From Cylindrobasidium torrendii FP15055 ss-10 (Eukaryota > Basidiomycota > Agaricomycetes > Agaricales > Physalacriaceae): a DNA stretch of 13,236 nucleotides. A program made the position numbers and the translations under genes. The notes under the pieces were generated by a model. The model did not search any database. It was not told where the DNA came from and saw only the letters and a list, made by a program, of their open reading frames with translations. Positions 1 through 10,800 of the stretch are shown here, piece after piece. The number at the start of each line of letters is the position of its first letter. Positions within the stretch are counted from its first letter, which is position 1. The stretch covers positions 1-13,236 of the forward strand of contig KN880883.1 in the NCBI GenBank assembly GCA_000934385.1, written 5' to 3'.

Positions 1-691
1 TGTCCGATGCTGTCCGCCCATGGCGCTGCTGTTGCCCGCCAGCCTTTGCGTCCGCCCACCGGATTTGGAACGGTGACGTCATTACACCGGGCTTGCCAGT
101 TCTGTTTGGCGAGTGTCATAGTGTGACTGTGTGATACCAGTCTCTGCCTTCAACTGTGGCCGCCAATTTCAGGCATGGATTATTATTAATATATTATTAT
201 GTGCAGATTGTATGGCTGTGCATAAGCATAGTACGTTGGAATGAGGAGGTCGCCCGTCGCGCCGTGATGCCCCCCGTTTGCGTGTTCGCTTTTCTCGCGG
301 AGCCGGAGCACTGCTCATGTCGTAAGCTCGCACTTCGAAGTGGAAGAAAATGGACCTCAGGGCGAAAGCAACATGAATTCTGGATGAGCTCATCCGCGCC
401 GGTCTCAGACAACCCGCGACTCCGAAAACGTGATCTAGATGACCATCGTCAGCTACGTCCAAACCAGCTGCAAGTACTCTCGACGCCTCTTTCTCGCTTG
501 ATTCTGACGGGAAATATGCTAGAAAACCCTTCCAGTGTCCGTGGCACTTGGTAGAATCGGAAAAATCCGTCTTGGTGTGCCTCTGCAAAAAATTTGCTGC
601 AGAAAACAATGAAATCTGCTTGTTTGATTGCGCAGGGTACACTCCCGGGCCGCGCCTACAAATATGGCTGAGCTGAGCTGGGACATTCATC
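1..691. other. Upstream region, no supportable gene
   Basis: No recognisable protein-coding exon or RNA gene is visible here. The only long ATG-started frame is on the minus strand (169-696, 175 codons). It matches no family I recognise, has a low-complexity mix of residues, and overlaps the presumed promoter of the ABC transporter, so I treat it as chance. There is an AT-rich patch at about 178-202, and a full palindromic CRE octamer at 74-81. Most of this stretch is probably the promoter of the ABC transporter and possibly part of a neighbouring gene's flank beyond the left edge. Confidence 0.5.
74..81. promoter_or_regulatory. CRE-like octamer TGACGTCA (candidate bZIP site)
   Basis: The perfect palindrome TGACGTCA is the consensus for CREB/ATF-type bZIP factors, which in fungi include the Atf1/AtfA stress regulators. 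It lies about 620 bp before the TATA box of the ABC transporter, which is far but possible for a fungal promoter. A single octamer can arise by chance, and it may serve a gene outside the window. That it functions is inference. Confidence 0.3.
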
Positions 692-695
692 TCCA

Positions 696-701
696 TATAT
701 A
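696..701 (+). promoter_or_regulatory. TATA box of the ABC transporter gene
   Basis: TATATA sits 96 bp before the chosen ATG at 792. It is followed by a pyrimidine-rich stretch (about 729-779) that would fit a transcription start. No ATG lies between this box and 792, which supports 792 as the start codon. Confidence 0.5.
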
Positions 702-791
702 CAGCGCAGCTTTAGGGTCAGAAACTCGTACCTTCCCTTGGTTCTGTGTCTCCCTCATAGTATCTTTACTTCTACTCCCGCTAATTCGGCG

Positions 792-3700
792 ATGTTTTCG
801 CCTCTTGCACCGACTTCAGCGGTGGCCGCTGCGACGGGCAGAAACGAAGCTCCAATCCCACTCACTCAATACGACGCCGATGGCGACAGCACACGTACCG
901 CATACGATGAGGTGGACCACAACGCAGAGCGCGCCGTAACCCAGCTCGCCCGCACTGTAACCAACGCCTCTCTGGCATCCAAGGGGCAGCATCTTTCCGA
1001 GGGGGACAATCCTTTCGAGGGCGCCTCTGATCCTCGCCTGGACCCCAACTCTGGCAAATTCGACTACCACCTTTGGATGCGCAGCGTTCTCCACCTCTCA
1101 GAGCGCAATCCAGATCGCACACAACGCACTGCTGGTATCTCCTACAAGAACCTGAACGTCTACGGCTACGGCAAGCCCACCGACCACCAGAAGACTGTCG
1201 GCAATGTGCTCATGGACATTCCGAGTATGGTTGGCGGTCTTTTCGGCAACAAGGGCCAACGGATTGACATTTTGCGCAACTTCGATGGTCTGGTCAAGCA
1301 CGGAGAGATGCTCGTCGTTCTCGGTCGCCCCGGCAGGTATGTGCACCCAAATTGACTTTGAGACAGAAGCTTAACAATCTGCCACAGTGGCTGCACAACC
1401 TTACTCAAGACCATTGCCGGCGAGACACACGGATTCTACGTTCAAGAAGACTCCGAAATCAACTACCAAGGTATTCCAGGGTCGACGATGCACAAGGACT
1501 TCCGCGGTGAAGTGGTCTACAACAGCGAAACTGATGTCCACTTCGCCAACCTGACCGTCGGACAAACGCTATCCTTCGCAGCGCGCGCCCGCACTCCGCG
1601 CACACGGATCCCTGGTGTAACACGCGACATGTACGCGGAACACATGAGGGATGTCGTGATGGCTGCTTTCGGTCTGTCTCACACCATCAACACCAAGGTC
1701 GGCAATGACTATATTCGCGGTGTCTCTGGTGGCGAGCGCAAGCGTGTCTCTATTGCGGAGGTCGCTCTCAGCGGTGCTCCCCTGCAATGCTGGGATAACT
1801 CGACTCGCGGCCTGGATTCTGCTACCGCCTTGGAGTTCGTCAAGACCCTTCGCCTGGCGACGAGGTATCAAGGCTCGACTGCCGTCGTCGCTATCTACCA
1901 AGCATCTCAGGATATCTATGATGTGCGTTGTCTATCCTGCAGGAATATGTCTAGTGCTAATCACTTTTACTACAGCTTTTCGACCGGGCCGTTGTGTTGT
2001 ACGAGGGACGTCAAATCTTCTTTGGGCATATCGCCGAGGCGAAAACGTTCTTCACCGACATGGGTTTTGAGTGCCCCGATCGTCAGACCACCGCCGATTT
2101 CCTCACGTCGTTGACCAACCCCGCCGAACGCATCATCAAGCCTGGGTTCGAAGGTCGCGTTCCCCACACCCCGGACGAATTTGCCAAGGCCTGGCATGAC
2201 AGCCCCGCCCGCCAGAAATTGCTCGCCGAGATCGCGGAATATGACTCTGAGTACCCCGTTGGCGGTGACCAGCTCGATAAGTTCAGGGTCTCGAGGAAGA
2301 ATGACAAGGCCAAGGGAATGTAAGTCTGGTTAGCTACGTCCTCGTCCCTTTTGCTCATCGTTTGCCAGGCGGTCCCGCTCTCCTTACACAATCTCTACGC
2401 CGATGCAAGTTAAACTGTGTCTTGGTCGTGGATTCCAGCGCCTGCTTGGAGACATGACCCTATTCTTCACAACCCTATTCGGACAGTTCTCTATGGCCCT
2501 CGTTATTGGCAGTGTCTTCTACAACCTCGCGCCAACAACTGGAAGCTTTTACAGTCGAGGTGCACTGTTGTTCTTCGCTATCCTCATGAACGCCTTCAGT
2601 TCGGCCCTCGAGGTATGTCGCTCAATCTGACCAATCATTGGTCTTTGGCTGACGTCTTCCGCAGATTTTGACCCTGTACGAACAACGCCCCATTGTCGAG
2701 AAGCACTCGCGGATGGCTTTCTACCACCCAGCTTCGGAAGCCGTCGCCTCGATGATTTGCGATTTGCCCTCTAAGATTCTCGTCTCCCTCAGCTTCAACT
2801 TGACACTGTACTTCATGACGAATTTGCGCCGGGCGGCCGACCACTTCTTCATCTTCCTGCTGTTTTCGTTCATGTGCACGCTCGCTATGTCGATGGTTTT
2901 CCGCTGTATCGGTGCAATGTCCAGGACCATCGCCCAAGCCATGGCTCCCGCTGCCATCCTCATTCTGGCTCTCGTCATCTACACCGGCTTCGTCATTCCG
3001 ACCCGCGAGATGGTGGTATGGTTCCGCTGGATCAACTACATCAATCCTATTGCCTATGCCTTCGAGAGTTTGATGGTCAACGAGTTCCACGGTCGCGATT
3101 TCCCCTGTGCGGCGTTTGTCCCCATGGGTGACGGTTACAGCGACCTTGCCAGCCAGATTTGTGCGACCACAGGAGCTATCGCCGGAGAGTCAGTCGTTCA
3201 TGGTGCTAACTACCTCGGGACTACGTACAAGTACACTCACGGACATCTCTGGAGGTGAGTATTCCATAGGTCTTGCCATGGGTTCCTTATTGACGCTGAG
3301 CTTCTAGGAACTTGGGCATTCTCATTGGATTCATCCTGTTCTTCTGCGGTGTCTACCTTCTCGCTACTGAATGGATCACGTCTGCCAAATCTAAGGGTGA
3401 AGTCCTCGTCTTCCGTCGCGGCCACCTCCCCTCCAAGAACAAGGTTCAGGACGATGAGGAAGGCCAAGGCGAATTCGTCAAGGAGGATGTTTCTGCCGAC
3501 CTCGATGCCGCCGCCGCCAAGATTCAGAGGCAGACTGCTGTGTTCCACTGGGAGGATGTGTGCTACGATATCAAGATCAAAGGAGAGCCCAGGCGCCTGC
3601 TTACGCATGTCAATGGTTGGGTCGAGCCCGGAACTCTTACTGCGCTTATGGTGAGGTTCATGTTACTCAGGAAATTACTATTTGCTGACCCACCCGACTC

Positions 3701-5673
3701 AGGGAGCATCTGGTGCCGGAAAGACCACTCTTCTTGATGTCCTCGCTTCCCGTGTCACTATGGGCGTGGTCACCGGTTCGATGCTGGTCGATGGAAACGA
3801 ACGTGATCAATCCTTCCAGCGCAAGACAGGCTATGTCCAACAACAGGATCTCCATCTCAGCACCTCCACCGTTCGCGAGGCTCTTGCTTTCAGCGCACGT
3901 CTGCGCCAGCCCCAGGATGTTTCCGAGCAAGAGAAGATGGAATACGTCGACGAGGTTATCAAGCTACTTGAGATGGACAAATACGCCGACGCGGTTGTTG
4001 GTGTTCCTGGCGAAGGTCTCAATGTCGAGCAGCGCAAGCGCCTGACCATTGGTGTGGAACTTGCCGCAAAGCCCCAGCTTCTTCTCTTCTTGGACGAGCC
4101 AACGAGGTAAGCTTGTCTTTATAGAAGACAAGCTTGGAGTTTTGGACTAACGTCTCCTAGTGGTCTTGACTCTCAAACTGCCTGGTCGATTTGCAAGCTA
4201 CTCCGCAAGCTCGCCGCCAACGGACAGGCCATTCTCTGCACCATCCACCAGCCCTCCGGCATGCTCTTCCAGGAATTCGATCGTCTGCTTTTCCTCGCAC
4301 GCGGTGGCCGCACTGTGTACTACGGTGACATCGGCAAGGATTCACGCACTCTCATCGACTACTTCGAGCGTCAAGGAGCGCCTCCATGCCCTCCTAGTGC
4401 CAACCCTGCGGAATGGATGCTCCAGATCATTGGCGCTGCCCCTGGTGCTGTCGCCGTCCGTGATTTCGTCGAGGCCTGGGACTCCAGCCCTGAGCTTCAA
4501 GCTGTCAAAGCCGAGCTTGTGCGCAAGAGAGAGAACGCGAAACCTGTCGCCCACGACCCCAAGGCTCACCCATCATTCGCTGCCGGATATGTCACTCAGT
4601 ACCTGCTTTGCTCGTACCGCGTCTTCCAGCAGCTTTGGCGCACCCCGTCTTATATCTACTCCAAGACCGCATTGTCCTTGCTCACGGTACGCATATCCCA
4701 TTCAAAGATATTTGCCTTTCTGATCCGTCCACGTACAGAGTCTGTTCATTGGTTTCTCGTTCTTCAAGGCCGACAACACACTTCAAGGCCTCCAAAACCA
4801 GATGTTCTCCGTGTTCATGCTGCTCACCATCTTCGGCAACTTGGTCAACCAGATGATGCCTCACTTCGTCACCCAGCGTTCACTATACGAAGTCCGCGAG
4901 CGCCCGTCCAAGACCTATTCGTGGCAGACGTTCATGCTCGCCAACATCACTGCTGAACTTCCTTGGAACTCGTTGATGGCTGTTATCATGTTTATCTGCT
5001 GGTACTACCCCATTGGCTTGTACCGCAATGCTGAACCAACGGGCGCCATGACGGAGCGGTCGGGCTTGATGTTCCTCTTCATTTGGAATTTCCTCATGTT
5101 CACATCGACATTCGCGCATATGATCATTGCGGGCATCGACCTGGCAGAGACAGGAGGCAACATTGCCAACTTGCTCTTCTCCATGTGCTTGATTTTCTGC
5201 GGGTACGCCTCTTGCCGTCTCTTCCCCATATACTCAACTAATCGCAATTCAACAGTGTCCTCGCTGGACCTTCCGTCTTCCCGCGCTTCTGGATATTCAT
5301 GTACCGCGTCTCTCCATTCACATACCTCGTCTCGGGAATGTTGTCCACTGGTCTCGCCAACACCGCTGCCCTCTGCTCCAGCGTCGAAGTTTCGCGCTTC
5401 GACCCTCCTTCTGGGATGGACTGCGGCACCTACATGGCGCCCTACATCTCTTCCATGGGCGGACAGGTCTACAACCCAAATGCCACGGAGCAGTGCCAGT
5501 TCTGCTCTGTGACAAGCACCAACGCGTTCTTGAGCCAGGTATCCGCGGATTACACCGTCCGGTGGCGCAACTATGGGATCTTCTGGGCGTACATCATCTT
5601 CAACATCTTCGGAGCGTTGTTCTTGTACTGGTTGGCTCGCGTTCCCAAGGGGAGCAAGTCGAAGACCAAGTAA
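792..5673 (+). CDS. PDR-type ABC transporter (ABCG family, full-length drug efflux pump)
   Basis: Plasma-membrane ATP-driven exporter of the pleiotropic drug resistance family, expected to move lipophilic toxins or drugs outward. I read ten exons: 792-1336, 1388-1922, 1976-2319, 2369-2612, 2665-3254, 3308-3650, 3703-4106, 4161-4686, 4739-5202, 5256-5673. All nine introns are GT-AG, 49-54 bp, giving 1470 residues, the usual PDR length. Layout is NBD1-TMD1-NBD2-TMD2. NBD1: Walker A GRPGSGCTT (178-186, Cys184 replacing the Lys), signature VSGGERKR (294-301), degenerate Walker B around Asp318, Tyr352 in place of the H-loop His. NBD2: Walker [10 protein letters not shown] (868-876), signature LNVEQRKR (973-980), Walker B Asp998-Glu999, His1031. 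This one-sided degeneracy is normal for fungal PDR pumps. The last external loop has Cys1388, Cys1412 and Cys1415 and an NAT sequon at 1407. First ATG after the TATA box, with G at -3. Substrate cannot be told from sequence. Confidence 0.96.
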
Positions 5674-5916
5674 ATAGCATGGCATGACTTAGAATAGAGT
5701 TGACGAACATTGCAGCAATCAGGACATTTTATTTACGGCGTTACGTTCTTTAGAAGTTTTTATATCCTAGGCAGTAGGCCTCCTTTGCGGATTTGCATTC
5801 GTATATCCTGTGCAGTGATCTAATATATCCTCGCATTTGCACAACACATTTGTAGTGGGCAGAACTCGGAAGACTCAAGTGGAACCGCCTTGGAAGACGG
5901 TCTTGGGTTTTTTGAG

Positions 5917-5955
5917 ATGAATTCTTGGCTCGTTGCATTGCAGACCCGGAGGTAG
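5917..5955 (+). other. Upstream ORF, 12 codons, before the Trp-tRNA synthetase
   Basis: ATG at 5917 with G at -3 opens a 12-codon frame ending at TAG 5953-5955. Its fourth codon is TGG (Trp). It lies 104 bp before the main ATG. Whether it is transcribed depends on the unknown transcription start. A role in translation control is inference. Confidence 0.25.
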
Positions 5956-6008
5956 GAGATATCGCGAGAGGTCGACGCTGAGAACCATCATCATCGTGTT
6001 AGGAAGAG

Positions 6009-6014
6009 ATGTGA
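6009..6014 (+). other. Minimal start-stop upstream ORF (ATG TGA)
   Basis: ATG at 6009-6011 is followed directly by TGA, 45 nt before the main start codon of the synthetase, so it is very likely within the mRNA leader. Start-stop elements are known to stall or divert ribosomes in other systems. Here the effect is unproven. Confidence 0.35.
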
Positions 6015-6059
6015 TCAGCGATCGAGTCAAGTCTTGACAAAACCTTTCTGGATACCATC

Positions 6060-7480
6060 ATGGCCAACACCGAGGACAAACCCGCCGCTGTAGAAACCGT
6101 CGTGCAACCTACCCCCAATGATCCGTACGTCGCGTATCGTCATCCGCGGCTATGGGGTCTCAAGACGAGCGCAGGCAATCCACTGAGCAAGTCGTGACAC
6201 CCTGGGACGTCCAAGGCGGAGTCTCTTCGGATGGAAAACAGCAAGCCATTGACTACGGAAAACTTATTACGCAATTTGGCACCCGCCGCATCGACGACGC
6301 CCTCCTCGAAAGGTTCACCAAGTTGACTGGAAAGCGCCCTCACATTCTCTTGCGTCGCGGCATGTTCTTCTCGCATCGGTGAGTGTTATCTTGGGTTCAA
6401 TCGTCATCTAACTCTGGATAGTGAGTTTGACAAGATCCTTGATCGTTATGAACAGGGCAAGCCCTTCTTCCTCTATACTGGCCGCGGACCGTCGAGCAAC
6501 AGCATGCACTTGGGCCATTCTATCCCGTTCATGTTCACGAAGTGGCTGCAAGAGGCATTCGATGTTCCCCTTGTCATCCAGCTTACCGACGACGAGAAAT
6601 TCCTCTTCAAGCACGAACTCAAGGTCGAGCAGACGAAAGAATTCTCCAAGCAGAACGCGAAAGATATCATTGCATTTGGATTCGACCTGTCAAAAACATT
6701 TATCTTCAGCAACTACGACTTTGTCGGCGGCGCCTTCTACGAGAATGTCTCCAAGATCTCGCGCCAGATCACCTACAGCCAGGCAAAGGCTACATTCGGA
6801 TTTACAGACTCGGACAACATTGGCAAAATTCACTTCGCCGCCATCCAGGCTACACCTTCATTCTCCAACTCTTTCCCCCAGATATTTGGAACAGCGTCCA
6901 ACATTCCTTGCCTAATCCCATGTGCCATCGACCAAGACCCATACTTCCGTTTAACTCGGGACGTTGCTCAAAAACTCAAGTACCCCAAACCCGCCCTTTT
7001 GCATGCCAAGTTCTTCCCGGCGCTGCAGGGACCGCAGACGAAGATGAGCGCCAGCGACCCAAACAGTAGTATCTTTATGACCGACACTGCCGGCCAGATA
7101 AAGAACAAGATCAACCGACATGGCTTTTCTGGTGGGCAGGAGACCGAGGAGGAGCATCGGCAACTGGGCGGGGACCCCGATGTTGATGTTGCATACCAAT
7201 ATTTGACATTCTTCCTCGAGGATGATGAGGAACTTGCATCACTAGCTACGGTACGCGTCGTTTCCATCGCCAACATCCTGATGCTGATATCTGGCAGGAA
7301 TACCGCGCGGGACGGCTGTTGACTGGACAGCTCAAGTCGCAATGCATCCAAGTTCTGCAGAAGTTTGTGGCTGACTTCCAGGCGAAACGCGCCCAGGTCA
7401 CGGACGAACAAGTTGCCGCGTTCATGGATGGTACACGGAAAATAACGCCAGTATATGGCAAAGCGCCTGCTGGGCAATAG
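6060..7480 (+). CDS. WRS1: Tryptophanyl-tRNA synthetase, cytoplasmic
   Basis: Class I aminoacyl-tRNA synthetase that charges tRNA-Trp with tryptophan using ATP. Four exons: 6060-6124, 6175-6378, 6422-7250, 7298-7480; introns are 50, 43 and 47 bp, all GT-AG. The product is 426 residues, close to the eukaryotic cytosolic enzymes. Visible hallmarks are a HIGH-like motif HLGH (119-122), the KMSKS-like KMSAS (297-301), TGRGPSS just before the HIGH motif, and strong similarity along the whole Rossmann core to eukaryotic cytosolic TrpRS rather than to bacterial or mitochondrial types. There is no WHEP domain and no obvious mitochondrial presequence. The start ATG has A at -3 and G at +4. A second ATG at 6152, inside intron 1, is in frame with exon 2 and would give a different N-terminus if the intron were retained or transcription began later. 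It follows the transporter gene on the same strand with its own promoter region. Confidence 0.97.
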
Positions 7481-7697
7481 CTATGTAAGTGTAAGTATAT
7501 GTAAAACAATGTACAATCTTCGATTTTGGTCTGCATTGTTCAAGGCACTGTCTACTCATAGTAAATGATCGTGCTGAGCGTCAAGTCAAGCACCGGAGAA
7601 TGTTGGTGCGTAGAGTTCGTATTGGCCACGATACATCGCCCTAGACATCGCCACTATCAGGCAGAGCGCGACTAACGCGGAGCTGTCTAGCAAGCCT

Positions 7698-7706
7698 TAT
7701 ATAAAA
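7698..7706 (+). promoter_or_regulatory. TATA box of the first DUF2235 gene
   Basis: TATATAAAA is a strong TATA match only 45 bp before the ATG at 7743. With usual spacing of about 30 bp the mRNA leader would be very short, roughly 10-20 nt. Confidence 0.6.
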
Positions 7707-7742
7707 GGCCAAACTTACGCAACTTGCATTTTGGTAACCACC

Positions 7743-9725
7743 ATGAGTCGCTCAATTCGCCACGCCCACGAACCTTCCGCGACAGACACTCTGGTGGATA
7801 TCGAGGACGACTACTTGAAGCCTCAGGCGAATGGCAAAGCGCAGTTCAAGACGCAGGAAGAACGTCAAACGAATTGCCCGCCAGTCATTCCACCCACGAA
7901 CTTGAGCCGCACGCTCGTTCTATGCTTCGATGGCACGGGCGACTCATTCGACGCGGACAATTCCAATGTCGTCCAATTCTCCTCGCTTTTGAAAAAGGGA
8001 GATAAGGCTCAGCAACTAGTGTACTATCAGGTGCGTTCCCAGCCAAAGACCCCGTTTGGCGATTCGGCTAACGAGATGCGGTCGTAGTCGGGCGTCGGGA
8101 CGTACGTAGCGCCCAAAACCGTGTCGCCGACGACTTCGAAGGCGTTGCAGGTTTGTACGTTTTGCCAAGAGCGTTCAGGTTTCTTACGGCTTTCTGCCAG
8201 GTATTGGACATGATGTTTGCGTGGAATTTGGACGCGCATATCATGGGTGAGCTTGCCGTTGTGTTCCCATTTGGGATTCCTGTTGACAGATCCAACAGAT
8301 GGCTATGAGTTCCTTATGCAGAACTGTGCGTCTTTCCCATTCCATTCCTCAGCCAACCTCATGCCATACTTTACAGACCAATCTGGTGACCGTATCTGCA
8401 TCTTTGGGTTCTCCCGTGGCGCGTATACCGCTCGCTGTCTAGCTGGGATGTTACACAAGGTTGGACTTCTCACGGCCGATAATAAGCAGCAAGTTCCCTT
8501 CGCATACAAGATGTACACCCGCGTGGATGAAGTCGGTTGGGCTCAGGCAACAGATTTCAAACGTTCCTTCTGTCTCGACGTGCCAATCGAGTTTGTCGGG
8601 GTCTGGTAAGCCACGCCAGCAGGTCACTCTGCGCTCTTCTCACAAAACATCAAGGGACACTGTCGACTCTGTGGGCGCGGTGGTGGACCGTCGTCTACCA
8701 TTCCTGACTTCGTCCAAAGTGATCAAGACATTCAGGCATGCGGTGGCATTGGAGGAGCACAGTGCGAAGTTTCAAGCGAATCTCTGGAACGAACCCACGC
8801 CTGAGGAAGAAGAGCTGGGGCAAGTGCGGCCTTGCCCATCTACGAACCCAGAATCGAAGGCACGGCCGATGTCTGAACACCTTGAAGAGCGTCAAAAGAC
8901 CGATGTGAAGGAGGTTTGGTTTGCTGGATGCCACTGTGGTATGTCCTCATATTATTTGGTGGTTTATAAGCTCTCATCTTTTTCTTTAGATGTTGGTGGA
9001 GGTTCAGTCGTCAACTACACTCGCCATTCGCTCGCGCGCATATCTCTGCGTTGGATGGTTCGCGAGTGTTTTGCGGCCGAGAGTGGCATTATGTTCGACG
9101 CCAACCGCTTGCGAGATATTGGCATGAATCCTGCTACGCTCTATCCTGTGGTCCTACAGCGTCCCCCGCCTGCCGACTGCAGTATCTCTACCATCCAGGC
9201 ACCTATCTGGCACAACAAAGGCACAGCTGAAGGCGAATCTCAGTCTATCCTTTTGTCGTCCCTCAAGTACCTTTTGCCGCTGTGGTACAAACACAACAAC
9301 GCCGTTCATCATCATGAAACCCATCATGTTGAACCATTCCTGTCGGAGGAGGACGAGGAAGTGAAGGATGTACACTCGCCCAAGTACGACCAGTTGGACA
9401 ACAAGCGTGGCTGGTGGTTGCTCGAGAGTGTGTTTCTGCCGATGCGAGATGCTGGGTATGATAGGATAACGCATTGGAGGTTCGTCGCACATTTCGTTTT
9501 ATCCTCACCTTCTTTCTTGCTCACGAATCGTGTAGGGTCAATTTGGGTAGGCCCCGCGTGATACCAAAACCCAAAGAGGGAAAGAAGCTGTATGTGCATC
9601 GCAGTGTGAAGATGCGGATGGCGCTGGTTGATCCAAAGACGAAGAAGAATTATATGCCGGCGTCGTTGACCGCCGCAGTCTCACCGTGGCTTAGGAAGGG
9701 GGATATGATTGAGTGGGTTGATTAG
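7743..9725 (+). CDS. DUF2235 / Tle1-like alpha/beta-hydrolase-fold protein (copy 1)
   Basis: Member of the DUF2235 family (Pfam T6SS Tle1-like catalytic domain), an alpha/beta hydrolase fold whose bacterial relatives are phospholipase effectors; the role and substrate of the fungal proteins are not known. Eight exons: 7743-8030, 8088-8150, 8201-8246, 8299-8325, 8377-8605, 8655-8938, 8990-9479, 9536-9725, all introns GT-AG and 49-57 bp; product 538 residues. Hallmarks in order: FDGTGD (62-67), nucleophile elbow GFSRG with Ser154, VWDTV with Asp219, HCDVGGG with His311; Ser, Asp and His are the likely triad, by family analogy. Exon 4 is a 27-bp microexon. Residues 1-55 look disordered and there is no signal peptide or clear membrane segment. 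The ATG lies in an ACCACC context. Intron 6 (8939-8989) is 51 bp and stop-free in frame. A tandem paralogue starts at 10801. Confidence 0.94.
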
Positions 9726-10736
9726 TACGGGTTTACGATGTTTGTGGTTTTTATTAGGTTATGTCAATGCGTTGGAGTCTTTTACATGTACAACCTTATT
9801 TCCTTGGTTCTAGAGCAGCTTAGCGGGATAATTGTTAACGTTGGCGCTTTGGAAGTGGCGTCTGCGTCGGGTTCCGTTGCGGCAGAACTCGCCTGAAGAC
9901 GAGTGGCCGTACTGAATAGTCCATCATCTTGGCTGTGGCCCTTGAGTTTGAAGGCATTTCTAAGATGGGTCAATTCAATTCCATGTAGCTATCCGTAGTA
10001 ACACTATAAGATACAGTATTCCTTGGCTGTTTTGGTTGAATTCAACTAAACCTTTTCCTTGTTTGATGGCCACCGGGGGGCGGGATGCGGGTCTCACAAG
10101 TCTTCGGCGCAGCCACGGTATCCGGAAAACGAAGGAGAGTCGGGGCAGATTTGCCTTTGCCCCGAGTCACACAGACAAACGAGTTGAACGTAGACTTTGA
10201 CTTCGGGCGGGTGCCACTGGACACCACAGCCACCGCCGTCTATGGCATCGCGATCGGCATGGTAGGGCACTGTCTTTCCGACGTCGACATTCCTTTTCCC
10301 GCTCACCGCAAGACACGAAGCCCGCGGTACTGCTACTTGCGGTGAATGGTGTGACGCGTGAGAATGAAGCGCAGCGTTTTCACAAGCGGAATGAAGAAGG
10401 ATTGCAAAAGAGGAAGGAGGTCACATTCGAACAGCAGTTAAGCGCGCTCCAAACCAGGCTACGTATATCGCTCCAGGTTGCTGTCCATCGGCGGCCAAAA
10501 ATACGAGTATTCCTCTTGCGACTCCATCTCGCGCCCAGTCAAATTGGATTTACCTATAGTCAAAGCACCTCAGCTGAACTCGACAGCTGTAACTTCTGAC
10601 CAGGCTTGGGGCTGTGCAGTTGTGGGGTTGGCTTCAGTGGCCACGAGTGTATGTTTTACTTAAACCGATGATCCATAGATAATTTACGAGAAGCACGGGT
10701 CGGAGACCGCGTCTTGATTACCGCGACGCCGCCGGC
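9726..10736. other. Intergenic spacer between the two DUF2235 copies, no supportable gene
   Basis: About 1 kb without a recognisable gene. The longest ATG-started plus-strand frame (10085-10345) has no family resemblance and no neighbouring exon that fits. A perfect 12-bp palindrome GTTGAATTCAAC lies at 10035-10046, and a 7-bp stem with a 10-nt loop at 10141-10164; either may be chance. The rightmost part is presumably the promoter of the second DUF2235 copy. I found no remnant of a DUF2235 C-terminal half here. Confidence 0.5.
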
Positions 10737-10743
10737 TATATAA
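10737..10743 (+). promoter_or_regulatory. TATA box of the second DUF2235 copy
   Basis: TATATAA lies 64 bp before the ATG at 10801 and is followed by a pyrimidine-rich leader, a sound fungal promoter layout. The promoter therefore appears intact although the gene is broken downstream. Confidence 0.55.
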
Positions 10744-10800
10744 CCTCATCTTTTCTTCTTACGACCATTTGTACGACTCACCCACGACCTACTTATTTCA

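Larger units (their letters stand above)
5674..6059. other. Intergenic: ABC transporter 3' flank and Trp-tRNA synthetase promoter/leader
   Basis: These 386 bp hold no gene. The first part is presumably the 3' UTR of the transporter; no perfect AATAAA is seen. TA-rich stretches with repeated ATATCCT (about 5761-5832) lie in the middle. No clear TATA box at normal spacing precedes the synthetase, as is common for housekeeping genes. Two upstream ORFs are listed separately. Confidence 0.6.

Noticed and set aside
1..20. TGTCCGAT at the window start resembling the complement of the transposon-end motif
   Set aside because: Only 8 bases agree, and nothing else of the element is found on the left.
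169..696. 175-codon ATG-started frame on the minus strand
   Set aside because: No recognisable family or domain, overlaps the presumed promoter of the transporter, and no adjoining exons; consistent with chance.
792..2319. NBD1 of the ABC transporter lacks the Walker A Lys and the H-loop His
   Set aside because: This one-sided degeneracy is the standard feature of fungal PDR pumps, not a mutation or novelty.
6023..6029. Gcn4/CPC1-like site (minus strand TGACTCG) before the Trp-tRNA synthetase
   Set aside because: Only six of seven consensus bases match, and it lies about 30 nt before the ATG, probably inside the leader rather than the promoter.
10141..10164. 7-bp GC-rich stem with 10-nt loop
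   Set aside because: A short isolated hairpin of this size is expected by chance; no U-run or gene context gives it a role.
10085..10345. 86-codon ATG-started frame in the DUF2235 spacer
   Set aside because: No family resemblance, ordinary chance length, and no fitting splice partners.
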